A stretch of DNA of 64,000 nt from an uncultured Muribaculaceae bacterium. GTDB taxonomy: Bacteria > Bacteroidota > Bacteroidia > Bacteroidales > Muribaculaceae. The DNA is taken from NCBI GenBank assembly GCA_910578075.1, contig CAJTPK010000007.1, positions 69,451 to 133,450 of the forward strand. Reading direction: 5' to 3'. The notes under the pieces are model-generated. The model did not search any database. It was not told the DNA's origin and was given only the letters and a program-made list of their open reading frames with translations. Each line of letters opens with the position of its first letter. The stretch's first letter is position 1. The position numbers and the translations under genes were made by a program. Shown one piece after another: positions 18,211 to 27,028 of the stretch.

Positions 18211-19395
18211 TTAGAATCTCAGGTCATGAAAATGTTTTGGAGTGTGTTTAGTGGCAGGGAGGGTGAGAAGCTGGTTGTAGATGAAATCGAGAGAGCCGGG
18301 ACGTGCATAGGGATTCTCCCCCTCTTCGCGGCAATATTTGAGAAAGGCGGGAGTCAATGATTTTTCAATTGCCGATTTTATGGAATCTTTATCCACTCCG
18401 CAGTTTATCACGGTGTTTCCAGCTACACGACCGCGCTGCCGATCACCGATATTGACTGTCGGTATACCGAACGACGGAGCCTCGATCAGTCCGCTTGATG
18501 AGTTGCCGATGACTGCCCCGCAATGTGATAGCGCGGAATAATACCGTGCACGCCCGAGTGATGTCACGCAGACTGAACGGGAACGGTTGTTCCCCGTCCA
18601 ACGCCGGATCATATCTGCAACCTGTCGTCCTCCGGTGTCAGAATTCGGCATAGTAAAAATGATCTGAAGACCCTTAAACTCATCCAGAGCCTCAAGAAGC
18701 GACCGGGTCTGAGCTTCCGCCTCTTCCGGCTGACGGGTCACCGGATGAAAGGTGACAAGCATAAAACCCTCCTTCAAGTCAAAATCCATATCCGGTATCA
18801 ACCCATGTATGCTTGCATTCAAATCAGATATAGACATCGGTTTTTCATTCCGGATATTGTCAACACCTAAACTTCCCGCATTAAACACACGCTCCGGTTC
18901 CTCACCCATCTGAATGACGCGACGCCTGTATTCTTCTGTAGCTGTGAAATGATATGTCGATAATTTTGTTATTGCATGGCGTATCGCATCATCATATGCA
19001 CCTTCCGTAATTTCTCCACCATGCAGGTGCACAATCGGTATACCGAATATGGTCGCTGCAGAAGCTGCCGCAAGCATCTCATAGCGGTCTCCCAATATCA
19101 ATATCATATCCGGATCCAGACTCGCAAACGCCTCGGCAAAACCCTTCATAGCTTCCCCCATCGCTTTTACTGTGCCTCGGGGAGAGTCATCATCGAGCGG
19201 AAGCGGAATCTTGAAATCAATATTGAAGCCATCCGCTATTATCTCATTGACAGTCATGCCATGCGCAGGAGACAGATGCATATTCGTGGCCACCACTTGA
19301 AGACAAACATCCGCTGAATCGCGGAGTTTTCCCATCAGGCGACTTAATATTCCATATTCAGCCCGCGTCCCGGTAACCACACAGATCTTTCTCAT
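18211..19395 (-). CDS. neuC: UDP-sugar 2-epimerase (hydrolysing), NeuC/LegG family
   Basis: Enzymes of this family hydrolyse UDP-GlcNAc (NeuC) or UDP-diNAc-bacillosamine (LegG) to UDP and the free 2-epimer sugar, the precursor of nonulosonic acids. The 394 residues begin with KICVVTGTRAEYGIL and carry ILGDRYEMLAAA and the HLHGGEITEG motif, all typical. The neighbouring LegC-type aminotransferase favours the LegG substrate, but the sequence alone does not decide this. It is the last gene of a four-gene minus-strand operon; its start overlaps the neuB stop by four bases. Confidence 0.9.
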   Translation of the reverse strand: MRKICVVTGTRAEYGILSRLMGKLRDSADVCLQVVATNMHLSPAHGMTVNEIIADGFNIDFKIPLPLDDDSPRGTVKAMGEAMKGFAEAFASLDPDMILILGDRYEMLAAASAATIFGIPIVHLHGGEITEGAYDDAIRHAITKLSTYHFTATEEYRRRVIQMGEEPERVFNAGSLGVDNIRNEKPMSISDLNASIHGLIPDMDFDLKEGFMLVTFHPVTRQPEEAEAQTRSLLEALDEFKGLQIIFTMPNSDTGGRQVADMIRRWTGNNRSRSVCVTSLGRARYYSALSHCGAVIGNSSSGLIEAPSFGIPTVNIGDRQRGRVAGNTVINCGVDKDSIKSAIEKSLTPAFLKYCREEGENPYARPGSLDFIYNQLLTLPATKHTPKHFHDLRF

Positions 19396-20390
19396 ATCTC
19401 TATCATCTCATCAATATCGAAATCCCTTATGGCAGCCGTACCCTCTATATCTTTCCATCGCATGGGCGATATTCCTGCGCCGGGGCGCTTCGCTGTCATG
19501 TTATCCTCTCCGAGTATCTCCCCTTTTTTTATCATGCGGGAAGCGACAATGCTCTTGCGTGCAATTTCCTTATTACCTGCCTCGGAAGGTGTGACTCCCT
19601 TTTCGCTGCTTCCGAGTGCAACCTCAATGTTTCTTATGGCTCGGATCATCGCTTTCAACTCATCCGGTTCAAGAGACGCCTTATGGTCCGGTCCGGGAAG
19701 ATCGCGCGATAGCGTGAAATGCTTCTCTATCACTGATGCTCCGAGAGCGGCAGCAGCAACAGGCACTTCTATTCCTGCGGTATGATCTGAGAAACCAACA
19801 TTCCTCACATACTTCCTTAGACTATTCATCGCCAATAGATTCACATCACACATCGGTGTGGGATACTGCGTGTTGCAATGCAGCAACGTGACTTTCCCTA
19901 TATCCTGCCCGTTTTCAGCGAGAGCCTGCAGTGCAGCATCGACATCTTCCGGGCTACACATCCCGGTTGACATCACCACCTCCTCATTATATCCCGCAAT
20001 CTTACGCAGATACGGGTAATTGGTAATCTCGCCAGAGGGAATCTTCCATAAATCAAGACCAAGGGAATGAAGAAATTCTATACTCTCAAGATCAAACGGA
20101 GTGGAGAGAAATTTAATCCCCTTTTTTTGACAATAGTCTTTCAATTCGCGATGATCTCTTTCTGAGAGTTCAAGTTTTCGAAGCATGGCGAGTTGAGACT
20201 CTTCAGATTCCCCGGTGTTCTTCTTCTGATATTCGGCTTTTGAAGCTTTGCCGGTAACGAGATTTTCCGCCTTGAAAGTCTGAAATTTCACATAATCCGC
20301 ACCAGCTTCAGCAGCAGCGTCTACAAGACGCTTCGCCATCTCCAGAGAGCCGTTATGATTAACCCCCGCCTCCGCTATTATCCTGATCAT
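19392..20390 (-). CDS. neuB: Nonulosonic acid synthase, NeuB/LegI family
   Basis: The enzyme condenses phosphoenolpyruvate with a free N-acyl-hexosamine to make a sialic or legionaminic acid type sugar. The 332 residues have an N-terminal TIM barrel starting IIAEAGVNHNGS, with KFQTF, PSGEI near residue 118, GFSDHT near 200 and EKHFT. A C-terminal antifreeze-like SAF domain follows (about 270-332, RKSIVASRMIKKGE). It overlaps neuC by four bases and follows the acetyltransferase gene by 7 bp. NeuB, LegI and PseI are close relatives; legionaminic-type is the best guess from context. Confidence 0.92.
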   Translation of the reverse strand: MIRIIAEAGVNHNGSLEMAKRLVDAAAEAGADYVKFQTFKAENLVTGKASKAEYQKKNTGESEESQLAMLRKLELSERDHRELKDYCQKKGIKFLSTPFDLESIEFLHSLGLDLWKIPSGEITNYPYLRKIAGYNEEVVMSTGMCSPEDVDAALQALAENGQDIGKVTLLHCNTQYPTPMCDVNLLAMNSLRKYVRNVGFSDHTAGIEVPVAAAALGASVIEKHFTLSRDLPGPDHKASLEPDELKAMIRAIRNIEVALGSSEKGVTPSEAGNKEIARKSIVASRMIKKGEILGEDNMTAKRPGAGISPMRWKDIEGTAAIRDFDIDEMIEI

Positions 20391-20397
20391 AGTTATA

Positions 20398-21027
20398 TTA
20401 TTTTATCTTACGTGCCGGAAAACCGACATATGTACCTGCCTCCACGGCATTCTTGGCCAATAAAGAACCGGCTCCGAGGAAAGAATCATCTGTCAATGAT
20501 ACACCCTGCACCATTACCGCTCCGCTTCCGACAAAGCAACGTGCCCCGACCCGGCAGGCACCATTGACCTTCGCGCCGGTAGATACATGAGTCAGATCGC
20601 CCACAACGGCATCATGCTCTATTATCGCACCGGTATTTATAATCACGCTTTCCCCGACATTTGCAGCGGCATTTACCACCGACTGATGCAACAACACAGT
20701 ACCTGCCCCGACACAAGCCCTGGGGGATAGAAATGCCGTAGACGCTACCACTGTTGCCAATTCTCCTCCCGCCTCTTTGATGCGGCGATGGAGCTTCTGA
20801 CGGGGAACTGAATTCTCTATAGAACCGAGAGTCACCAAGAATTCACAATCTTCTACATATGCAGGGATATCATCGTCCGAACCAATTACCTTATAACCGG
20901 AAACCTCAGTACCCACAAATTGCGGAAGATCAAGAATACCACGAATCTTTCTTCCCGCACTTTCCGCCGCTTCTATGACAGAGCGGCAATGACCGCCGCC
21001 ACCAACAAGAATCAGATCCTTTTTCAT
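20398..21027 (-). CDS. neuD: Sugar O/N-acetyltransferase, NeuD/PglD family
   Basis: The 209-residue protein has an N-terminal Rossmann-like sugar-nucleotide domain (LILVGGGGHCRSVIEAAE) and a C-terminal left-handed beta-helix of hexapeptide repeats (about 95-195) ending in the usual AGTYVGFPARKIK. Relatives acetylate the 4-amino group of UDP-sugars (PglD) or hydroxyls of sialic acid (NeuD). Placement between legC and neuB fits the acetylation step that gives the UDP-diacetamido sugar consumed by NeuC/LegG. Its start overlaps the legC stop (ATGA). Confidence 0.88.
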   Translation of the reverse strand: MKKDLILVGGGGHCRSVIEAAESAGRKIRGILDLPQFVGTEVSGYKVIGSDDDIPAYVEDCEFLVTLGSIENSVPRQKLHRRIKEAGGELATVVASTAFLSPRACVGAGTVLLHQSVVNAAANVGESVIINTGAIIEHDAVVGDLTHVSTGAKVNGACRVGARCFVGSGAVMVQGVSLTDDSFLGAGSLLAKNAVEAGTYVGFPARKIK

Positions 21028-22190
21028 AGCACAACGGATGAAGGCAGGTTTACAATAGTGTCGGCAAGGCGGATAGTATTCTCCTGGCTGTCGCGCTCAC
21101 AGTCCTCAAACATCGGCAATCTCCACATCAGCTCCCATATGGGGCGTGTCATCACCCCATGATCATTGCTATATTCCAGGAAACGGTCTCTGTCTTCACG
21201 CGAAGGGAAAGCCACAGCATTCAGCCAATAATTTGACACCGAATTCTCAGGCTCGGCCATAAATCTCACACCATCATCAGAGCCGGAGAAATAATTCTTA
21301 TAGACCTCTGCCGTTTCCCTTTTGGATTTAAGGAACCCGTCAATCTCCTCCAGCTGTGCGCACCCGAGGGCGGCGTTGATATTCGGCATTCGGTAGTTGT
21401 ATCCGATATGATCATGCACGAACTCCCATCTTGAAGGCACTTTCGCCTGCGTTGTCAGATGCTTCGCATAGTCGGCAAGTTTCTCATCGTTGAAAAGAAG
21501 CATTCCGCCTCCACCGGTTGTAATGGTCTTGTTGCCATTGAAGCTGATAGCTCCCACTCTTGCGAATGTGCCGGTATGCTTCCCCTTATACCAGGATCCG
21601 ATACTCTCAGCAGCATCCTCGACAAGCTCAATACCGTATTCATCGCATATATCTGCAATCATATCAATACGGCAAGGGTGTCCGAAAGTATGCATCGGAA
21701 CTACCGCTTTCACTCGCCTTCCATTCTTTTTGTTGCGCAAGGTTCCGTCACCGTCACGCTCTGTATTCTCTTTAAGCCATGACCGCAATGCATCCGGAGA
21801 AAGTCCCATCGTGTCATAGTCCACATCGATAAAAACCGGATGCGCACCGATATATGATATGGCATTGCATGTGGCAATGAATGAAAGCGACTGTGTAAGC
21901 ACTTCGTCATCACGTTCCACGCCGGCAAGCATCAACGCCATATGCAAGGCATTTGTGCCGTTCACGCAGACTACGGCACGTTTAGCCCCTGTAAAAGCCG
22001 CCATATCACGTTCAAAACGATCTACAAAAGCTCCTACACTCGAAACAAAAGTGCTGTCAATACATTCTTCCAGATATCTCTTCTCATTCCCCGCGAATGT
22101 CGGTGCATGCAACGGCACAAACTTGCCATCTTCAGCATGAAACCGGTTGCGGATCATTTTGAGAATTGAATCGTAATTCTTATCTGTCAT
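21024..22190 (-). CDS. legC: LegC-family sugar aminotransferase
   Basis: This is a PLP-dependent DegT/DnrJ/EryC1-type aminotransferase of 388 residues. The start region FVPLHAPTFAGNEKRYLEEC and CIDSTFVSSVG are typical of the LegC family, which aminates UDP-4-keto-6-deoxy-GlcNAc. The PLP lysine is in SFNGNKTITTGGGG and the acidic pair in VEDAAESIGS. It is the first gene of the operon. The matching 4,6-dehydratase (LegB) and the CMP-sugar synthetase (LegF/NeuA) are not in this window. ATG 22190 is chosen over the GTG one codon earlier. Confidence 0.88.
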   Translation of the reverse strand: MTDKNYDSILKMIRNRFHAEDGKFVPLHAPTFAGNEKRYLEECIDSTFVSSVGAFVDRFERDMAAFTGAKRAVVCVNGTNALHMALMLAGVERDDEVLTQSLSFIATCNAISYIGAHPVFIDVDYDTMGLSPDALRSWLKENTERDGDGTLRNKKNGRRVKAVVPMHTFGHPCRIDMIADICDEYGIELVEDAAESIGSWYKGKHTGTFARVGAISFNGNKTITTGGGGMLLFNDEKLADYAKHLTTQAKVPSRWEFVHDHIGYNYRMPNINAALGCAQLEEIDGFLKSKRETAEVYKNYFSGSDDGVRFMAEPENSVSNYWLNAVAFPSREDRDRFLEYSNDHGVMTRPIWELMWRLPMFEDCERDSQENTIRLADTIVNLPSSVVL

Positions 22191-22225
22191 CACAAGATTC
22201 TTTATTATACGAACTCAAATTTTTT

Positions 22226-22441
22226 GGTGTCCGGTAAAAATTTTAATCACGCAGAGTCTGACACTCCTGCTCCGCGCCTTTGCACAAATCGCCACGCGAT
22301 TCTCCGAGATCTTTATCACCTGGCTTACCAATTCAAAGCTTTGCGCCTCAGCGGCTCTGCGTGATGCTTGACCATATAACGGTGCTTGTCAAAGTATAAA
22401 TTTCCCATATTTATGACAGTTATGCATATTTACCGGACACC
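22226..22441. repeat. 216-bp intergenic element with nested inverted repeats
   Basis: The ends are a perfect 13-bp inverted repeat, GGTGTCCGGTAAA (22226-22238) and its complement (22429-22441). Inside lies a second pair, ATCACGCAGAG (22246-22256) and its complement (22355-22365). The arm 22233-22256 recurs almost exactly at 63625-63647. No reading frame is evident. It fills most of the gap between legC and the GYF_2 gene, and looks like a MITE-like or structured repeat. Confidence 0.7.
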
Positions 22442-22460
22442 TATAATTCTAACTAAAATT

Positions 22461-22495
22461 CTTTCCCTGTCAACTGTTAATGTTGACAAGGAAAG
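22461..22495 (-). terminator. Hairpin terminator at the end of the GYF_2 gene
   Basis: A 14-bp stem with one mismatch (22461-22474 with 22482-22495) and a seven-base loop includes the last codons of the GYF_2 gene. On the minus strand it is followed by AATTTTAG, a weak T-tract. Confidence 0.6.
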
Positions 22496-23051
22496 AATAA
22501 AGAATCAATCCGAGAAAAAACGTTATCCCCACCCACATCTTCGCATTACGGGCAGCATCGTGAGCCGCACGTCTGCATTCCTTCCGCTCCTCCGGAGTAT
22601 AGAGTTCCTTCCCCTCTTTGGAAACGCTGTGGCTCGCCTGGTCCCAGGCTTTTCGCGACATTACTGAATAATATATGGCGACAAAACCGGTGGGAGGGAA
22701 ACATAGCAATGTCAGCAAAATTGAAACGGTCAGCAGCGACACCGGTGGATCGGGACGCTCCGCGGCGTCATCCTCCGGCATAGGGAATGGATAAGAGCCG
22801 AAAACGGAAGGAGTACCTTCCGGTTCCGGCTTTTGTTCAGGCTCAGGCTCGCGTACAACCACCGGATGCATCTTGTCGAAGATGCGCTGACGGAAATATC
22901 GACAGATGTCTGCCACATCTCCGGCTTGCTCCCAGTCGTCCATCCCTTTTGCCCAGACATACGTATCCGGACCGATACCTGCATCAACAAGAGCATCGAG
23001 CGTGAATGGACCTTGACGTTCGCCGTCAATCATTGCGAAATAAACCGCCAT
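22470..23051 (-). CDS. GYF_2 (DUF4339) domain membrane protein
   Basis: The 193 residues start with a GYF_2 domain (about 3-55: YFAMIDGERQGPFTLDAL and VWAKGMDDWEQA), thought to bind peptides. A proline/acid-rich linker follows, then two membrane segments with a CD225/dispanin-like layout (VSLLTVSILLTLLCFPPTGF, a basic loop, then the last 20 residues). It starts one base after the next upstream gene, a shorter paralog with the same layout. Function is unknown; the family is common in Bacteroidetes. Confidence 0.8.
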   Translation of the reverse strand: MAVYFAMIDGERQGPFTLDALVDAGIGPDTYVWAKGMDDWEQAGDVADICRYFRQRIFDKMHPVVVREPEPEQKPEPEGTPSVFGSYPFPMPEDDAAERPDPPVSLLTVSILLTLLCFPPTGFVAIYYSVMSRKAWDQASHSVSKEGKELYTPEERKECRRAAHDAARNAKMWVGITFFLGLILYSFLVNINS

Positions 23052-23052
23052 G

Positions 23053-23598
23053 TCAATTCGCGAGATTCATCAGATTTTCCATCAGTCCTCTGGTAGCACC
23101 TGTGACTGTAAGCAGAAAACCGATACCTCCGAGTACAAGCGCGATGATGGTCATTGTCCGTGCACTTGCATTGTTTGTATCCCCTTCCTGCTGGAAACCC
23201 TCGGCATAGTATTTGTTAGCCTTCTGGGCCTTGGTGATTCCTATAATACCGAAAATCATGCCGATACATGAGAACAGTGCCCCAAATACAGTGCCGATTA
23301 TAGCCCACGTCAACCAGTTGGTATGCGGTATCGGTTCCGGACTACGGCCATAGATATTATATGGATCCGGACGGTTCCCATATTGCGGAGGATTCAATGG
23401 CTCCTCAGGGCGTGCATAGCCACCGAAGGCTGAATCCGACATGAATATATCAGACAGTTCGGGAAGAGATTCAGCCTTCACCCAATCCGGCAACCCCTGA
23501 CGCCACACGAAAGTATCCGACTTTACACCTACATAGGGCAATTGATCCTTTGGGTATGGACCGGACTGCGCACCATTTATAATTACAAAATATTCCAT
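23053..23598 (-). CDS. GYF_2 (DUF4339) domain membrane protein
   Basis: A paralog of the following gene: a GYF_2 domain (about 3-55, FVIINGAQSGPYPKDQL and VWRQGLPDWVKA), a proline/tyrosine-rich linker, then two hydrophobic segments (about 95-120 and 147-168) around KAQKANKYYAEGFQQEG, as in DUF4190/CD225-like proteins. AAAGGAAAG upstream of the ATG is a good ribosome-binding site and comes from a tandem repeat of the end of secA. It probably shares a transcript with secA. Function is unknown. Confidence 0.8.
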   Translation of the reverse strand: MEYFVIINGAQSGPYPKDQLPYVGVKSDTFVWRQGLPDWVKAESLPELSDIFMSDSAFGGYARPEEPLNPPQYGNRPDPYNIYGRSPEPIPHTNWLTWAIIGTVFGALFSCIGMIFGIIGITKAQKANKYYAEGFQQEGDTNNASARTMTIIALVLGGIGFLLTVTGATRGLMENLMNLAN

Positions 23599-23601
23599 AT
23601 T

Positions 23602-23658
23602 ACTTTCCTTTACCGTGATTACATTTCTTTACCGTAATTACATTCCTTTACCGTGGCA
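23602..23658. repeat. Three 19-bp tandem repeats derived from the secA 3' end
   Basis: The last codons of secA (HGKGM-stop) are repeated twice more downstream with a 19-bp period (ACCGT at 23612, 23631 and 23650 on the + strand). The last copy supplies the ribosome-binding region of the next gene. Confidence 0.75.
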
Positions 23659-26600
23659 GTTCTTATATTTCTTACCTGATCCGCAGGGGCAAGGATCATT
23701 ACGTCCGATTTTCGGACCTGCCTTGATCGGCTGCTGTGTAGGAGCCGGACGGTTCACGCTGGCTGCAGCCTGACGCTGTGCGCTTTCACCGGGATATGTA
23801 TCGCGGGTAGTGCTGTAGTTGGCATATGGGTTATAAGCCTTTGCCTGCGCGGCTTTCTCCTGCATGGCTTTTGCCTCTGCAGCCTGAGCCTCCGCTGCCT
23901 TGGCCTCCTCATAGTCAACCACGGCGAGCTTGCCGCGCATCAATGTAGCCACAGCCTTGGAGTTCATATCGTAGAGCATCTTCTTCCAAAGCTCGAAAGC
24001 CTCTATCTTATAGATAACCAGAGGATCCTTCTGCTCATATGACGCATTCTGAACTGACTTGCGCAATTCATCCATCTCGCGGAGCTGCTCCTGCCATGCT
24101 GTGTCTATGGAAGAGAGAAGCACTGCTTTCTCCCAAGCCTTGGTGAGCGGCTTGCATTCGTTGGCATAGCATTCCTCGATATCCGCACGGATATTGAACA
24201 TGCGGCGGCCATCTGTCACAGGCACTCCAATCAGACCCTTTGCACCCCTTTCCTCAACGAATTCCTTGATATAAGGTGCGGCGGTCTGCGCCATCTTCTC
24301 TTTCTTACGGGCAAATGTATGCATAGCCTCCTCTGCCAGACGATCGGTGAGATCACGGGAGTCGATCTTGCTGAATTCAGCCTCGCTAACGGGAGACTCG
24401 ATGGCAAGCGACTTGCTGAGCTGCTCACGGAATTCATCATAGCTGTCATACTTACGCGATGCGATCTCGCCGGCAAGCTCATATATCATGTTGGCGATAT
24501 CTGTGCCTATACGTTCACCCTTCAGAGCATTCTGGCGACGTCCATACACACCCTTACGCTGGGCGTTCATGATATCGTCATATTCCACGAGGCGCTTACG
24601 GATACCGAAGTTGTTCTCCTCAACGCGCTTCTGGGCATTCTCGATAGATTTTGTCACCATACTGTTCTCTATCATCTCGCCCTCCTTGAAGCCGAGACGG
24701 TCGAGCATCTTGACAACGCGGTCGTTGGCAAAGAGGCGCATCACAGTGTCTTCAAACGATACGAAGAAAACAGAGCTACCAGGGTCGCCCTGACGACCGG
24801 CACGTCCGCGGAGCTGACGGTCAACACGACGCGACTCATGACGCTCCGTACCGATTATGGCAAGACCGCCTGCAGCTTTAACCTCATCGGAAAGCTTGAT
24901 GTCCGTACCACGTCCCGCCATATTGGTAGCAATGGTGACTGTGCCTTTCTGACCTGCCTGAGCCACGATGTCCGCCTCCTTCTGGTGGAGCTTGGCATTG
25001 AGCACCTGGTGAGGAATCTTGCGTAGCTTAAGCATCTTCGAAAGCAACTCCGAGATCTCCACGGATGTGGTGCCGACAAGCACCGGGCGTCCGGCATTCA
25101 CCATATCCTCCACTTCCTGGATCACCGCTGCATATTTCTCCTTCTTGGTGCGATATACACGGTCGTTCATATCATCGCGGATCACAGGACGGTTTGTCGG
25201 AATCTCGATGACATCGAGTTTATAGATATCATAGAACTCACCCGCCTCTGTCATCGCGGTACCGGTCATACCGGCCAGCTTGCGATACATGCGGAAATAG
25301 TTCTGCAGTGTGATCGTGGCATAAGTCTGGGTAGCCGCTTCAACCTTCACGCCCTCTTTAGCCTCGATGGCCTGATGCAGACCGTCTGAATAACGACGGC
25401 CCTCCATGATACGGCCTGTCTGCTCATCGACAATCTTGATCTTGTTGTCATCGATCACATACTCTATATCCTTATCGAAAAGAGTGTAGGCTTTAAGGAG
25501 CTGATTGACGGTATGCACACGCTCTGCCTTGATGGCATAATTCTGAAGCAACTGGTCTTTCTTCTCCTGCTTCTCCTCGGCCGTCAGGTCCTCATTCTCA
25601 ACGGCAGAGAGTTGCGCCGCGATATCCGGAAGGATAAAGAAATCAGGATCCTGGGTAGTGCCGGTCAATACCTCGATACCCTTGTCGGTAAGTTCGATGG
25701 AATGGTTTTTCTCATCTATCACGAAATAAAGGGGTTCCACGGCCTTGGGCATCTCGCGGTTGTTATCCTGCATATATTTTGCCTCAACCTTGAGCATTAG
25801 CTGCTTTATACCGTCCTCACTGAGATAGCGGATAAGGGGGTTATGTTTGGGAAGTGCCTTGTATACACGGAAAAGGGCCAAACCTCCCTCTTCTGTCTCA
25901 CCCTTTGATATTTTTTCTTTGGCCTCAAGAAGCAAAGACTGAGCGAGTTTACGCTGAGCGTTTACCACTTTCTCCACGTTGGGCTTGAAATCGTTGAACA
26001 TCTGGTCATCACCTTTCGGCACCGGACCTGAGATGATAAGCGGTGTTCTCGCGTCATCGATAAGCACAGAGTCAACCTCATCGACAATCGCATAATAATG
26101 CTCATCGCGCTGCACAAGATCCTGTGTCTGTGTGGCCATGTTATCACGCAGATAGTCGAAACCGAACTCATTGTTTGTTCCAAAGGTAATATCGCAGCGA
26201 TAAGCGTTGCGACGCTCCTCAGAGTTTGGCTGGGTCTTATCGATGCAATCCACAGTCAGACCGTGGAACTGATAAAGCGGGCCCATCCATTCGGAGTCAC
26301 GCTTTGCAAGGTAGTCATTCACCGTAACGACATGCACACCCTCGCCTGTAAGGGCATTGAGGAACACAGGGAGTGTAGCGACAAGTGTCTTACCCTCACC
26401 GGTAGCCATCTCAGCGATGTTATTGGTGACCTTGCCATTGTTCATCAGACCATGGAGCACCATACCGCCGATGAGCTGCACATCATAATGCATCATATCC
26501 CATTTCATGAGATTTCCGCCTGCCACCCACTCGTTCTTATAGATAGCCTTGTCACCGTCGATGGTCACGAAATCCTTACCGGCTGCCGCAAGCTCACGGT

Positions 26601-27003
26601 CAGCATCGCTGGCTGTAACCTCGATAGTGTCATTCTCCTTGAAACGACGGGCCGTTTCCTTCACCACGGCAAACACTTCGGGCAGAGCCGCGTCAAGTTC
26701 ACGAGCGTAGTTATCAAACATCTCCTCACGCAGATCATCGATCTTCTTCCAGAGCGGCTCGCGCTTGTCATAATCAAGAGTCTCGATCTCGGCACGCACC
26801 GCTGCCATCTGGTCTTTATATTCCTGCGCACCGCCGCGTATGCGGTCGCGTATGGTGTTGATACGTCCGCGCAGCTCATCGTTAGATATTCCGGTGATTT
26901 CCGCGCTGATGGGATTTATCTCTTTTTCAAGGCGCTGCCAGAGCGGACGCACGGCGCGCTCCGACTGGTCGCCAAAAATTTTATGTAATAATTTTGAAAG
27001 CAT
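23638..27003 (-). CDS. secA: Preprotein translocase ATPase SecA
   Basis: SecA is the motor that drives unfolded preproteins through SecYEG. The 1121 residues are long relative to E. coli (901) but usual for Bacteroidetes, with insertions in the nucleotide-binding region (about 330-450). Walker A is AEMATGEGKT (residues 198-206), followed by VDEVDSVLIDDARTP and helicase motifs through GRGTDIKL and QLRGRAGRQGD. The C-terminus is an A/Q-rich linker and a zinc-binding SEC-C motif (DPCPCGSGKKYKNCHGKGM). It lies 25 bp after the phosphatase-like gene, and two small membrane-protein genes follow on the same strand. Confidence 0.97.
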   Translation of the reverse strand: MLSKLLHKIFGDQSERAVRPLWQRLEKEINPISAEITGISNDELRGRINTIRDRIRGGAQEYKDQMAAVRAEIETLDYDKREPLWKKIDDLREEMFDNYARELDAALPEVFAVVKETARRFKENDTIEVTASDADRELAAAGKDFVTIDGDKAIYKNEWVAGGNLMKWDMMHYDVQLIGGMVLHGLMNNGKVTNNIAEMATGEGKTLVATLPVFLNALTGEGVHVVTVNDYLAKRDSEWMGPLYQFHGLTVDCIDKTQPNSEERRNAYRCDITFGTNNEFGFDYLRDNMATQTQDLVQRDEHYYAIVDEVDSVLIDDARTPLIISGPVPKGDDQMFNDFKPNVEKVVNAQRKLAQSLLLEAKEKISKGETEEGGLALFRVYKALPKHNPLIRYLSEDGIKQLMLKVEAKYMQDNNREMPKAVEPLYFVIDEKNHSIELTDKGIEVLTGTTQDPDFFILPDIAAQLSAVENEDLTAEEKQEKKDQLLQNYAIKAERVHTVNQLLKAYTLFDKDIEYVIDDNKIKIVDEQTGRIMEGRRYSDGLHQAIEAKEGVKVEAATQTYATITLQNYFRMYRKLAGMTGTAMTEAGEFYDIYKLDVIEIPTNRPVIRDDMNDRVYRTKKEKYAAVIQEVEDMVNAGRPVLVGTTSVEISELLSKMLKLRKIPHQVLNAKLHQKEADIVAQAGQKGTVTIATNMAGRGTDIKLSDEVKAAGGLAIIGTERHESRRVDRQLRGRAGRQGDPGSSVFFVSFEDTVMRLFANDRVVKMLDRLGFKEGEMIENSMVTKSIENAQKRVEENNFGIRKRLVEYDDIMNAQRKGVYGRRQNALKGERIGTDIANMIYELAGEIASRKYDSYDEFREQLSKSLAIESPVSEAEFSKIDSRDLTDRLAEEAMHTFARKKEKMAQTAAPYIKEFVEERGAKGLIGVPVTDGRRMFNIRADIEECYANECKPLTKAWEKAVLLSSIDTAWQEQLREMDELRKSVQNASYEQKDPLVIYKIEAFELWKKMLYDMNSKAVATLMRGKLAVVDYEEAKAAEAQAAEAKAMQEKAAQAKAYNPYANYSTTRDTYPGESAQRQAAASVNRPAPTQQPIKAGPKIGRNDPCPCGSGKKYKNCHGKGM

Positions 27004-27028
27004 ATTTTGTATTTTTTATTTTCGTGAA

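Noticed and set aside
26098..26988. 296-codon open frame on the + strand
   Set aside because: It is antisense to secA, whose motifs are complete. The translation has no domain or start signal and reflects codon bias of the opposite strand.
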